Below are positions 1 to 7,769 of a stretch of 12,467 nucleotides of DNA, piece by piece; positions within the stretch are counted from its first letter, which is position 1; each line of letters starts with the position of its first letter. The translations under genes were made by a program, and so were the position numbers. The notes beneath the pieces are model-generated. The model made no database searches, was not told where the DNA came from, and saw only the letters and a program-made list of their open reading frames with translations. The stretch comes from Betaproteobacteria bacterium (GTDB lineage Bacteria; Pseudomonadota; Gammaproteobacteria; Burkholderiales; SG8-39): positions 1 through 12,467 of the forward strand of contig DAHVFK010000057.1 in the NCBI GenBank assembly GCA_027317055.1, read 5' to 3'.

Positions 1-2704
1 TGGCGCGCTTGGTGCGCGCGTCGGTGTCGCCTGCGCGGTAGCGCCTGAGCAGCTCGACCTGCAGGTGATTGAGCGGATCGAGGTAGGGAAAGCGGCTGCG
101 TATCGAGCGCGCCAGCGTCGGGTTGTCCGCCAGCAGCTCGGCGCGGCCCGTGATCTGCGCCAGCCAGTGCCGGGTGCGGTGCCATTCGGCCGCGATGTCG
201 CCGAAAACGCGCTTGCGCAGTTGCTCGTCCGGCACCAGCTCGGCGTAGCGCGAGGCGACCGCCAGGTCGGTTTTGGCGAGCACCATGTCGAGGTTCGACA
301 GCACGCTCCTGAAGAACGCCCAGCGCTCGTGCATCGCGCGCAGTTCCTCGAGTTCGGCGCCGGGACGCGCCAGCCATTGCTCGACCGCGCTGCCGAAGCC
401 GTACCAGCCGGGCAGCATCAGGCGGCACTGGCTCCAGCTGAAGACCCACGGGATGGCCCGCAGATCCTCCAGGCGCGCGGATCCGCGGCGCGCCGAGGGC
501 CGGCTTCCGATGTTCAGGTCGGCGATTTCGGCGATCGGGGTGGAGGCGCGGAAGTACTCCAGAAAACCCGGAGTCTCCTTGACCAGTGCGCAGTACGCGC
601 GGTAGGCGAGCGAAGACAGCTGCTCCATCACCTTTGCGTCGCGCTCCCGCTCGCGGTCGCTGCGCGGCCGCGCGCCCAGGCTCGCCTCCAGCGTCGCCGC
701 GGCCAGCGTTTCCAGGTTGCGCCGACCGGTCTCCGGGTCGGCGTACTTGCTCGCGATCACTTCGCCCTGTTCGGTCAGGCGCAACGCGCCGTCCACGCTG
801 TCCGCCGGCTGCGCCAGGATCGCGTCGTAGCTCGGCCCGCCGCCCCGGCCCACGGTGCCGCCGCGGCCGTGGAACAGGCGGAGGCGCACCCCGTGCGCGT
901 GACAAACGCGCACCAGGCCGGTGGAGGCTTCGTGCAGCGACCAGCTCGACGCGAGGTAGCCGCCGTCCTTGTTGCTGTCGGAGTAGCCGAGCATGACCTC
1001 CTGCTCGCCGCCGCGCGAATCGATCCACGAGCGGTAAAGCGGCAGCTTGAGCGCGCGATCGATGATCGCGCCGCTGCGCTCGAGGTCAGCGACCGACTCG
1101 AACAGCGGGATGATGTCCAGCCCGAGCTCGCAGTGCGTGCCCGGCATGAGCAGTCCCACCTCGCGCAGGAGCACGCCCACTTCGAGCAGATCGGAAACGG
1201 ATTCGCAGTGCGAGATGACATAGTGCGGCACGGCGCGCGCGCCGAAGCGGCGGAGCCCTTCGGCTGCGGCATCCAGCACGGCCAGCTCGCGCTGCACGCG
1301 CTGCGAATACTCGAGGTGGGGCGAGCGCAGCGGCCGCGGCCCGGCCAGCTCGCGCGCGAGCAGCGCAATGCGCGCCTCCTCGTCCTGGGCGGCATAGTGG
1401 GCTTCCACCCCCGCGCGCGCGAGCAATTCCGCGACGCAGGCTTCGTGCTCGTCCGAGCTCTGCCTCAGGTCGATCGGAGCGAGATGGAATCCGAACACGC
1501 TCACCAGCCGGCGCAGGCGCGCGAGCCGGCCCTGCGCGAGGCGCCCGGCGCCTTGTTCGACCAGCGCCTGGTCGACGACGTCGAGGTCGGCGGCAAGCTC
1601 CTGCGCGCTCGCATAGGGCGGTCTGTGCGCGCTTGGCTCGAGCGCGGCGTGCCGGCCGGCGAGCGCTTCGTCGCTCCCCGCCAGGCGCGCATAGATGCCG
1701 GCGAGCGCGCGGCGATACGGTTCGTCGCGGCGGTAGGGCGAGTCGTCGCCGGAGGCGTCGGCCAGGGCGCACAGCGCCTGCGGCACCGGCTTGACCCGGG
1801 TCGATATCGAAAGCTCCATGCCGAGCCTGTTCACTTCGCCCAGGTAGTGCTCGAGCACCAGCTCCGCCTGCTGCGCGAGGGCGGTCGAGAGCGTGTGCGC
1901 CGTGACGTTCGGGTTGCCGTCGCGGTCGCCGCCGATCCAGCTGCCGACCGTGAGGAACGGTGCCAGCCACGGCACGCGCGCGAGGCCGAAGTCCTCCTGC
2001 AAAGCGCGCTCCAGATCGTCGTAAAGGCGCGGCAGCTCCTCGAGGAAGGTCATGCGGAAGTACGCCAGGCCATTCTTTATTTCGTCCGTCACTTCCAGCT
2101 TGGTGAGGCGCAGCATCGAGGTGAGCCACAGGCGCAGCACCTCGCGCCGCAGCCGCGCGTCGCGCGGCGCGTCCTGGGGCGTCGCCAGCAGGCGCGCAAT
2201 CTCGCGCTCGCAATCGAGGATGCTCTGGCGCTGGACTTCGGTCGGGTGCGCGGTCAGGACGGGGCTCACCCGCGCGCGGTCGAACCAGGCCAGCAGCTCC
2301 TCGCCGCGCAAGCCTTCGTCGCGCAGGCGTGCGAGCGCATAAGCCATGCTGCCGGGGCGCGGCGGCGAGCCGGCTTCGGCATGCGCATGGCGCCTTCGGT
2401 TCTGCTGCGTGTCCTCGGCGATGTTGAGCAGATGCGAAAAGTAGCTGAAGGCGCGCACCACGTGCAGCGTCTGCTCGATATCGAGCGCGTTGAGCAGCCC
2501 TTCAAGCTCGGACTTCGCTTCCTGCGCGCCCGACTCGGTGCGCCTGAACGCGACCGCCGTCTGGCGGATGAGCTCGATGCGGTGGAGCATCTCCTCGCCG
2601 ACCTGCTCGCGGATCGCGTCCCCCAGCAGGCGGCCGAGCAGGCGCCGGTCCTCGCGCAGCAGGTGTTCTTTCGCGTCCTCGGCGGCTTCGGCAATGGATT
2701 CCAC
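1..2704 (-). CDS. ppc: Phosphoenolpyruvate carboxylase (3' end cut by window start)
   Basis: This enzyme carboxylates PEP with bicarbonate to oxaloacetate, replenishing the TCA cycle in the cytoplasm. About 901 codons are present. The reading ends in DPLNHLQVELLRRYRAG, which matches the segment just before the C-terminus of the roughly 880-residue E. coli enzyme, so only about 20-30 residues, including the terminal RNTG-type end, are missing. Visible motifs are VLTAHPTE with catalytic His at residue 153, GSWIGGDRDGNPNV, and the glycine-rich loop FHGRGGTVGRGGG with His 612. All three and the left edge lie in one frame, so no net frameshift is seen. The start chosen is GTG at 2704 (VESIAEAAED), 11 nt after the DUF429 stop; TTG at 2713 is an alternative. 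Neither has a clear Shine-Dalgarno sequence, which suggests translational coupling to the upstream gene. It appears to be the third gene of a ferritin-like/DUF429/ppc operon. Confidence 0.97.
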   Translation of the reverse strand, partial: MESIAEAAEDAKEHLLREDRRLLGRLLGDAIREQVGEEMLHRIELIRQTAVAFRRTESGAQEAKSELEGLLNALDIEQTLHVVRAFSYFSHLLNIAEDTQQNRRRHAHAEAGSPPRPGSMAYALARLRDEGLRGEELLAWFDRARVSPVLTAHPTEVQRQSILDCEREIARLLATPQDAPRDARLRREVLRLWLTSMLRLTKLEVTDEIKNGLAYFRMTFLEELPRLYDDLERALQEDFGLARVPWLAPFLTVGSWIGGDRDGNPNVTAHTLSTALAQQAELVLEHYLGEVNRLGMELSISTRVKPVPQALCALADASGDDSPYRRDEPYRRALAGIYARLAGSDEALAGRHAALEPSAHRPPYASAQELAADLDVVDQALVEQGAGRLAQGRLARLRRLVSVFGFHLAPIDLRQSSDEHEACVAELLARAGVEAHYAAQDEEARIALLARELAGPRPLRSPHLEYSQRVQRELAVLDAAAEGLRRFGARAVPHYVISHCESVSDLLEVGVLLREVGLLMPGTHCELGLDIIPLFESVADLERSGAIIDRALKLPLYRSWIDSRGGEQEVMLGYSDSNKDGGYLASSWSLHEASTGLVRVCHAHGVRLRLFHGRGGTVGRGGGPSYDAILAQPADSVDGALRLTEQGEVIASKYADPETGRRNLETLAAATLEASLGARPRSDRERERDAKVMEQLSSLAYRAYCALVKETPGFLEYFRASTPIAEIADLNIGSRPSARRGSARLEDLRAIPWVFSWSQCRLMLPGWYGFGSAVEQWLARPGAELEELRAMHERWAFFRSVLSNLDMVLAKTDLAVASRYAELVPDEQLRKRVFGDIAAEWHRTRHWLAQITGRAELLADNPTLARSIRSRFPYLDPLNHLQVELLRRYRAGDTDARTKRA

Positions 2705-2715
2705 GGACGGCAATT

Positions 2716-3525
2716 CTACGCGCCGGCGGACACGATCCAGCCTTCGCCGCGCGGCACGCTGCGCGGCAGGCCCCAGTCCGGACGCGTCGCCGCCCACGCG
2801 GCCTGGACCGCGCACAGCACCGCGTCGAGCGAGTCGCCCGATCCGTCTGCCACGATTTGCCTCTTGATTTCGTTGTTACTGAAGAAAATTCTCAGTCGCA
2901 GGGGATGATCGCCGCGCTCGAGCGCGCGTACGATGCGGCGCCTTGCCGCTTTGCGCGCCGGCGTCTGCAGCGCGCGCGCGTCGCTCTTGTAGGAAGCGCG
3001 CACGACCGCGCGTGCCAGCATGCCCGGGTAGGCCTCGAGCGCGACGCGCGCCCGGTCGCCGGCGGCAAGGCCGGGAATGTGCACGCCCGCCGCCGCGAGA
3101 CGCGGCGCGCCCTCGTGGAACATGAGCGCGACCGGCGGATTGACCAGCTTCATCGGACTGGACGATCCCGCCGGCCCGTCGGTGGCGCGGTGCGCGTACT
3201 TGTTTCCGGCGGGGCGCGACGCGCGGTAGGCGTCGAGGGTAGCGCGCAGCTCGGCGCGGGTCAGGCGCGCGCAGTGCCTGACCAGCGCCCTCCAGCCGCG
3301 CGGCCAGCCGAGGTCGCGCACCAGCTCGGTGGGCAGCCCGAACGGAAAGTCGAAGCCGCCGGTCCAGGGCCCGGGGCGCGCGAGCAGCGCTTCGAAGGCG
3401 GCGAAGTCGACCAGCGGCTCGAGCGCCAGTACGCGCAGTGCGCCCGCGCGCAGCTCGGCGCGGGCCAGCGTGATCGGCTTGGTTCTGCGCGGCGTCGACG
3501 TGAAATCGACGCCGATAACGCGCAT
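2716..3525 (-). CDS. DUF429 family protein (predicted RNase H-like fold)
   Basis: This is a 269-residue soluble protein of the DUF429 family, predicted in the literature to have an RNase H-like fold; no biochemical role is established. The N-terminus MRVIGVDFTS carries the first strand with an acidic residue (Asp 7). GGFDFPFG (57-64, Asp 59), LEAYPG (163-168) and GDSLDAVLCAVQAAW (230-244, with Asp 231 and Asp 234) supply further conserved acidic positions consistent with a metal site. The open frame extends 37 codons upstream into the ferritin-like gene, but that extension is Ser/Arg-rich shadow translation and the family begins at MRVIGVDF, so ATG at 3525 is the start. It lies 10 nt after the ferritin-like gene and 11 nt before ppc, so it is probably co-transcribed with both. 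A short AT-rich stretch (about 2855-2895, residues IFFSNNEIKRQIVAD) differs in base use from the rest of the gene. Confidence 0.88.
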   Translation of the reverse strand: MRVIGVDFTSTPRRTKPITLARAELRAGALRVLALEPLVDFAAFEALLARPGPWTGGFDFPFGLPTELVRDLGWPRGWRALVRHCARLTRAELRATLDAYRASRPAGNKYAHRATDGPAGSSSPMKLVNPPVALMFHEGAPRLAAAGVHIPGLAAGDRARVALEAYPGMLARAVVRASYKSDARALQTPARKAARRRIVRALERGDHPLRLRIFFSNNEIKRQIVADGSGDSLDAVLCAVQAAWAATRPDWGLPRSVPRGEGWIVSAGA

Positions 3526-3535
3526 CGCAGGACGG

Positions 3536-3823
3536 CTAGTCGTGCGTGAGCGACTTGGTGGTGAACAGGTATTCCTTAAGCTCCTTGTCGAAGCTTGGGT
3601 CCTTGCGTCGGATCCACTCGAGCACCATTGACGCATGCTCCTTCTCCTCGTCCCGGTTGTGCGCCAGGATCGCCTTGAGCACCTTGTCCTTGCAGGCGTC
3701 GACGCGCTGGTTGTACCAGTCGACCGCCTCCAGCTCTTCCATCAGCGAGGTGATCGCGCGGTGCATGTCGCGCGTCTCTTCGGTCATCTCGCCGATCGGC
3801 TCGTGGTAACCCTCGTTCGCCAT
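3536..3823 (-). CDS. Encapsulated-ferritin-like (EncFtn family) protein, short form without cargo tail
   Basis: A 95-residue helical protein closely resembling the ferritin-like core of encapsulin cargo EncFtn of Rhodospirillum rubrum, which forms a ring-shaped decamer with di-iron ferroxidase sites between subunits. The hallmark blocks are HRAITSLMEELEAVDWYNQR (21-40) and AILAHNRDEEKEHASMVLEW (51-70). The likely metal-site residues Glu 30, Glu 32, Trp 36, Tyr 37, Glu 60 and His 63 are all present, by comparison with the known family. The protein stops right after YLFTTKSLTHD, where encapsulin cargo members continue with a variable linker and a hydrophobic loading peptide; none is encoded here and no encapsulin gene is in the window. 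The start is supported by GGGAG at 3832-3836, 8 nt before ATG. It probably heads an operon with DUF429 and ppc. Iron oxidation is inferred from the family; storage on its own is unlikely without a shell. Confidence 0.9.
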   Translation of the reverse strand: MANEGYHEPIGEMTEETRDMHRAITSLMEELEAVDWYNQRVDACKDKVLKAILAHNRDEEKEHASMVLEWIRRKDPSFDKELKEYLFTTKSLTHD

Positions 3824-3870
3824 AACTCGTTCTCCCGGTGAATATGCTTCGAAGCTCGATGAAGGGGTTC

Positions 3871-3876
3871 ATTGTA
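3871..3876 (-). promoter_or_regulatory. Candidate -10 box (TACAAT) for the ferritin-like/DUF429/ppc operon
   Basis: Reading leftward, TACAAT (5 of 6 to the sigma70 -10 consensus) lies about 48 nt before the ferritin-like start codon, predicting a leader of roughly 40 nt that carries the GGGAG ribosome site. No convincing -35 is seen at 16-18 bp, where the sequence is GC-rich, so an activator may be needed or the call may be chance. The same TACAAT hexamer occurs before two other leftward genes in this window. Confidence 0.45.
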
Positions 3877-3896
3877 GCCGGCGCCGCTAGCCGGCT
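3876..3896. repeat. Inverted repeat AGCCGGC-7 nt-GCCGGCT abutting the -10 box
   Basis: A perfect 7 bp dyad, AGCCGGC at 3876-3882 and GCCGGCT at 3890-3896, is separated by 7 nt. It sits where the -35/-10 spacer of the leftward ferritin-like promoter would be. As a terminator it is unconvincing: the T-rich side faces right, where no gene ends. It could be an operator, but GC-rich DNA makes such dyads by chance. Confidence 0.4.
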
Positions 3897-3983
3897 TTCG
3901 CGTTTTCGAGGTACTTGCGCGAAGTGCGTGGGTCGAGTCCGGTGCGCCGCTCTGCTTCAGCTGCCGCTCGCTCGGCTCGGCGC

Positions 3984-4004
3984 GCGCCGCCGTGTGGCGG
4001 GCGC
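3984..4004 (-). terminator. Strong stem-loop just after the methyltransferase gene, no U-tract
   Basis: Starting 13 nt beyond the methyltransferase stop codon, the sequence can form a GC-only stem of 8 bp with one bulged base: GCGCCGCC at 3984-3991, tetraloop GTGT, then GGCGGGCGC at 3996-4004. In the leftward direction no run of T follows, so it is not a textbook intrinsic terminator. It could act as a 3' end stabiliser or a Rho-dependent end. The 193 bp gap 3824-4016 otherwise holds only the ferritin-like promoter region. Confidence 0.35.
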
Positions 4005-4016
4005 TCGAGCTCGGCC

Positions 4017-4778
4017 TCACTTGATCATCGACTCCGGGATCGCGCTGTTCTTGCGCCCGGCGACGCCGAAATAGTGCAGCGGCCGGCCGTCCACCGAGAG
4101 CCGGTGCCGGTAGCGCTCGATATGGTGGATGTCGAGGTGCTCGGTCAGGATCAGGTTCTTGACGAACATGGAAAAGCCGCTGGTGTCGCGGTTGTCGAGG
4201 AAGCTCTCCTTGATATTGAAAGCGATCCAGCCTCCGTCCTCGACCAGGTTGAAGCTCTCCCAGAAGGCGCGCACCGGAATGTCGCCGAAGCCGAGCGCGG
4301 CGACGGTCACCATGCAGTTGAAGCGCCACTCGACCAGTTCCTCGCGCTGCCGGGATTCGAGCTTGGTCAGGTCGTTGACGTAGTACTGGTCGTAGACGCC
4401 TCCGCGGTCGCGCGCCGCGGCGTCGCGCGCGGGCGTGGAGATGTCGAGGCCGACGACGCGCGCCACGCCGTGCTGCCTGAGCTCCTCGCCGACCATGCCG
4501 TTGCCTGCGCCCAGGTCCAGCACGCGCAGCTCGGAAAAGCTCTCCGATGCGGTGCTCATCGTGTAGTGCAGGATGTCGATCACCTTCTTCGGCGAGCAGC
4601 ACTTGAGCCGGTCGTAGAACAGCTGCTCGTAAAGGCCGGGGCGGTTGTAGATCGCGTCGTAGTCGTGAAAACGCAGTTTCACTTCCTCGCCGGACGGGTC
4701 GGTGAGCAGAAAGTACGCTTCGTCCTGATCCAGTTGATGTGGGTCCGTTGCGGGTAGTCGAATGCGGTGCCTGCGCAT
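4017..4778 (-). CDS. Class I SAM-dependent methyltransferase, substrate unknown
   Basis: A 253-residue soluble protein with a Rossmann-type SAM-binding core. Motif I is VLDLGAGNG (86-94), the acidic end of strand 2 is GLDIS (110-114, Asp 112, expected to bind the ribose hydroxyls), and a motif III-like NDL follows at 135-137. Residues 1-80 precede the core and include a HDYDAIYNRPGLYEQLFYD segment that probably forms a helical cap for substrate. Nothing indicates the substrate; the FNIKESF stretch (187-193) is the usual post-strand-5 region. The ATG at 4778 has no good ribosome site. A four-codon reading frame (ATG at 4809, ending in tandem TAA-TAG) lies just upstream. The gene stands 95 bp after the HugZ-like gene and 193 bp before the ferritin-like gene, so it may be transcribed separately. 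Confidence 0.88.
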   Translation of the reverse strand: MRRHRIRLPATDPHQLDQDEAYFLLTDPSGEEVKLRFHDYDAIYNRPGLYEQLFYDRLKCCSPKKVIDILHYTMSTASESFSELRVLDLGAGNGMVGEELRQHGVARVVGLDISTPARDAAARDRGGVYDQYYVNDLTKLESRQREELVEWRFNCMVTVAALGFGDIPVRAFWESFNLVEDGGWIAFNIKESFLDNRDTSGFSMFVKNLILTEHLDIHHIERYRHRLSVDGRPLHYFGVAGRKNSAIPESMIK

Positions 4779-4873
4779 GCAGAAGCGTCGCCTATTAGAG
4801 TTCCTTCATTGCGGGATGCCCGCCTGGAAAGGCGGGTGCGGGGCCTCTATTCTGCCCCGAATGCGCCGATCGC
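4779..4873. other. 95 bp spacer with two adjacent hairpins and a mini reading frame
   Basis: Two simple stem-loops lie side by side: CCCGCC (4819-4824) with GGCGGG (4831-4836) around a 6 nt loop, and CGGGGC (4839-4844) with GCCCCG (4854-4859) around a 9 nt loop. GCGGG (4811-4815) can compete for part of the first stem. They sit downstream of the HugZ-like gene and upstream of the methyltransferase gene. No U-run follows in the leftward direction. A leftward ATG-AAG-GAA-CTC-TAA-TAG frame occupies 4792-4809. Confidence 0.4.
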
Positions 4874-5353
4874 TCAAATCGCGGCGCGGCGCAGGGCTTC
4901 GGCGGACAGGTTGAAGGTGCGCCCGAGACCGGCGACGAAGCGCGCGTCGCGCGGCACGATGCGCCAGAAGCTGAAATCGGCCAGCGCGAATGTCACCGCC
5001 GAGGCGGGGAAACGCCCGAGCCAGGCGGCCTTGAGGCGCTCGAACGGCTCGCCTTCGCCGGCGAGCGCGAGCGCCTCGCCGCGCAGCGTGACGCGCGCCA
5101 GCGTCTGCGGGTCGGCGCGCCCGTCGTCGCCCTCGACGATCGCGAGCGAGACGCGCGGGTCGGCGAGCATGTCCTGCGTGTGCCATGCGAGCCGGCTGAC
5201 GCGCAAGGAAACGGCGCCGAAGTCGGCTTCGGGCAGGAACGCCACCATCGATACCATCGGTGCGCCCTGGCGCACGGTGCCGAGCGCGGCGACGCGCACG
5301 TCCCGGATCAATCGCGCGAGCAAGGCGGAGGCGTCAGCGTCCATGAGAGCCAT
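4874..5353 (-). CDS. Pyridoxamine 5'-phosphate oxidase-like / HugZ-like FMN-binding split-barrel protein
   Basis: A 159-residue protein of the FMN-binding split-barrel superfamily. The early strand VAALGTVRQGAPMVSMVAFL (21-40), the LAWHTQDMLADPRVSLAIVE block (56-74) and the terminal RIVPRDARFVAGLGRTFNLS (131-150) match small PNPOx-like proteins related to HugZ, which bind FMN and in some members heme. True vitamin B6 oxidases are longer and carry a different C-terminal signature, so a role in B6 synthesis is unlikely. The ATG at 5353 gives MALMDADAS; the ATG at 5344 (MDADAS) is equally plausible, because TACAAT at 5352-5357 overlaps the first start and would give a near-leaderless transcript beginning close to 5345. 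It is head-to-head with lolC, 20 bp between start codons. Confidence 0.82.
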   Translation of the reverse strand: MALMDADASALLARLIRDVRVAALGTVRQGAPMVSMVAFLPEADFGAVSLRVSRLAWHTQDMLADPRVSLAIVEGDDGRADPQTLARVTLRGEALALAGEGEPFERLKAAWLGRFPASAVTFALADFSFWRIVPRDARFVAGLGRTFNLSAEALRRAAI

Positions 5354-5357
5354 TGTA
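5352..5357 (-). promoter_or_regulatory. Candidate -10 box (TACAAT) for the HugZ-like gene
   Basis: Leftward TACAAT overlaps the first possible start codon of the HugZ-like gene. If used, transcription would begin about 6-8 nt further left, next to ATG 5344, and so would favour that start. No recognisable -35 is present. The rightward strand of the same 20 bp has TAGTAT at 5356-5361, a weak -10 candidate for lolC that would likewise give a very short leader. Confidence 0.35.
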
Positions 5358-5373
5358 GTATTCTCGCGCCACT

Positions 5374-6607
<1,234 letters not shown>

Positions 6608-6615
<8 letters not shown>

Positions 6616-7297
6616 CGTGCTCGCCTGCCGCGGGCTGCAGAAGACCTACCGCGGGCCGACCGAGGTGCCGGTGCTGCGCGGCGTCGACCTCGACGTGAAG
6701 GTGGGCGAGCGGATCGCGATCATCGGACGCTCCGGCTCCGGCAAGAGCACGCTGCTGCACCTGCTCGGCGGGCTCGACGCGCCGAGCGGCGGCAGCGTGA
6801 GCGTCCGGGGCCGCGCGTTCAGCGCGATGGGCGAAGCCGAGCGCGGCCGCGTGCGCAACGCGACGCTCGGCTTCGTCTACCAGTTCCATCACCTGCTGCC
6901 TGAGTTCAGCGCGCGGGAGAACGTCGCCATGCCGCTGCTGATTCGCCGCATGCCGCGCGCGGACGCGCTGGAGCGGGCCGCCGCGGTGCTGCGCGAAGTG
7001 GGCTTGGGCGAGCGCCTCGAGCACCAGCCCGGCGAGCTCTCGGGCGGCGAGCGTCAGCGGTGCGCGTTCGCGCGCGCGATGGTCACCGAGCCGGCCTGCG
7101 TGCTGGCCGACGAGCCGACCGGCAACCTCGATCTGCGCACTGCGGACGAGGTGTTCGAGGCCATGGTGCGGCTGTCGGCGACCCATGACACCGCGTTCGT
7201 CATCGTCACCCACGACCCCGCGCTCGCGGCGCGCGCCGAGCGGACCTTCGAGCTGCGCGACGGGGTCTTGCATGAGGCAGCTCGCGCTCCAGGGTGA
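6608..7297 (+). CDS. lolD: Lipoprotein-releasing ABC transporter ATP-binding protein LolD
   Basis: This 229-residue ATPase powers lipoprotein release together with the LolC/E-type permease. Walker A is GRSGSGKST (40-48), the Q-loop is YQFHHLLPEFSARENVAMP (91-109, Gln 92), a segment typical of LolD, the signature is LSGGERQR (144-151), Walker B is CVLADEP (164-170, catalytic Glu 169) and the switch His is 202 in IVTHD. Its ATG at 6608 lies inside the last codons of lolC (8 nt overlap), so the pair is translationally coupled. The last 92 bp (7206-7297) are also the antisense 3' end of the leftward GNAT gene. No terminator was found beyond the stop codon. Confidence 0.97.
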
Positions 7298-7769
7298 GCT
7301 CGTAGGGCGCATAGCCGAGCGCACGGTAAAAGCGCAGCGCGGCCTGGTTGGCGGCGAGCGTGCGCACCCGCAGGCGCGCCAGGCCGAGCGCCGCGAAGTG
7401 GCGCGCCGCATCCTCCAGCAGGGCCACGGCGATGCCGCGTGCGCGGGCGCCCGGCTCGACGTACAGGTCGGTGACCACGCCGTAGCGCCGCTCCCCCGGG
7501 CGCACGTGGTGCGAGCCGTGCTCCTCTTCCTCGACCCAGCCGACCAGGAAGCCCAGCCGCTCGTCGCCGCGCGCCGCCACCAGCACCCTTCCGCGCCGCT
7601 CGCGCGCCGCGCGCTCGAGGTGAACGAGGTGAGCCGCGGCGATGCGGCGGCCTTCGCGCCCCGCGTGCAGCGTGCGCTCGAGGTCCTGCAGCGCGGCGAC
7701 GAACGTGACCAGCCGCGGCCGGTCGGCGGGCTGCGCATCGCGCACCATGAAACGGGGAGTGATCTTCAT
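7206..7769 (-). CDS. GNAT-family N-acetyltransferase
   Basis: A 187-residue acetyl-CoA-dependent acetyltransferase of the GNAT superfamily; the acceptor cannot be told. After MKITPRFMVRDAQPADRPRL, typical of the first GNAT strand and helix, motif A is VVTDLYVEPGARARGIAVAL (98-117) with the acetyl-CoA pyrophosphate loop RARGIA (109-114). NQAALRFYRALGY (141-153) is motif B. The fold should be complete near residue 165. The remaining 22 residues are an Arg/Ala tail produced by reading antisense through lolD. ATG at 7769 overlaps the stop of the upstream DUF2062 gene as ATGA, so the two are coupled. ATG at 7748 (MVRDAQ) is a less likely start. Confidence 0.9.
   Translation of the reverse strand: MKITPRFMVRDAQPADRPRLVTFVAALQDLERTLHAGREGRRIAAAHLVHLERAARERRGRVLVAARGDERLGFLVGWVEEEEHGSHHVRPGERRYGVVTDLYVEPGARARGIAVALLEDAARHFAALGLARLRVRTLAANQAALRFYRALGYAPYELTLERELPHARPRRAARRSARRAPRARGRG

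Noticed and set aside
1086..2213. 375-codon leftward frame within ppc
   Set aside because: Off-frame shadow of ppc, made largely of Arg and Ala, while the true frame carries the catalytic motifs on both sides.
1..2704. Possible frameshift in ppc, because no single leftward frame seemed complete at first glance
   Set aside because: The N-terminal motifs, His 153, the GRGG loop and the left-edge DPLNHLQ block all have codons in the same phase, so there is no net shift; the gene simply runs off the window.
65..2908. 947-codon open frame on the + strand
   Set aside because: It is exactly codon-aligned antisense to ppc, whose conserved motifs run through the whole length. The translation is Arg/Ala/Gln/His-rich with no recognisable domain. 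It reflects near absence of TTA, CTA and TCA codons in a GC-rich gene.
3876..3896. Intrinsic terminator
   Set aside because: The T-rich side faces right and no rightward gene ends there; in the leftward direction the stem is followed by ACAATGAACC rather than a T-run.
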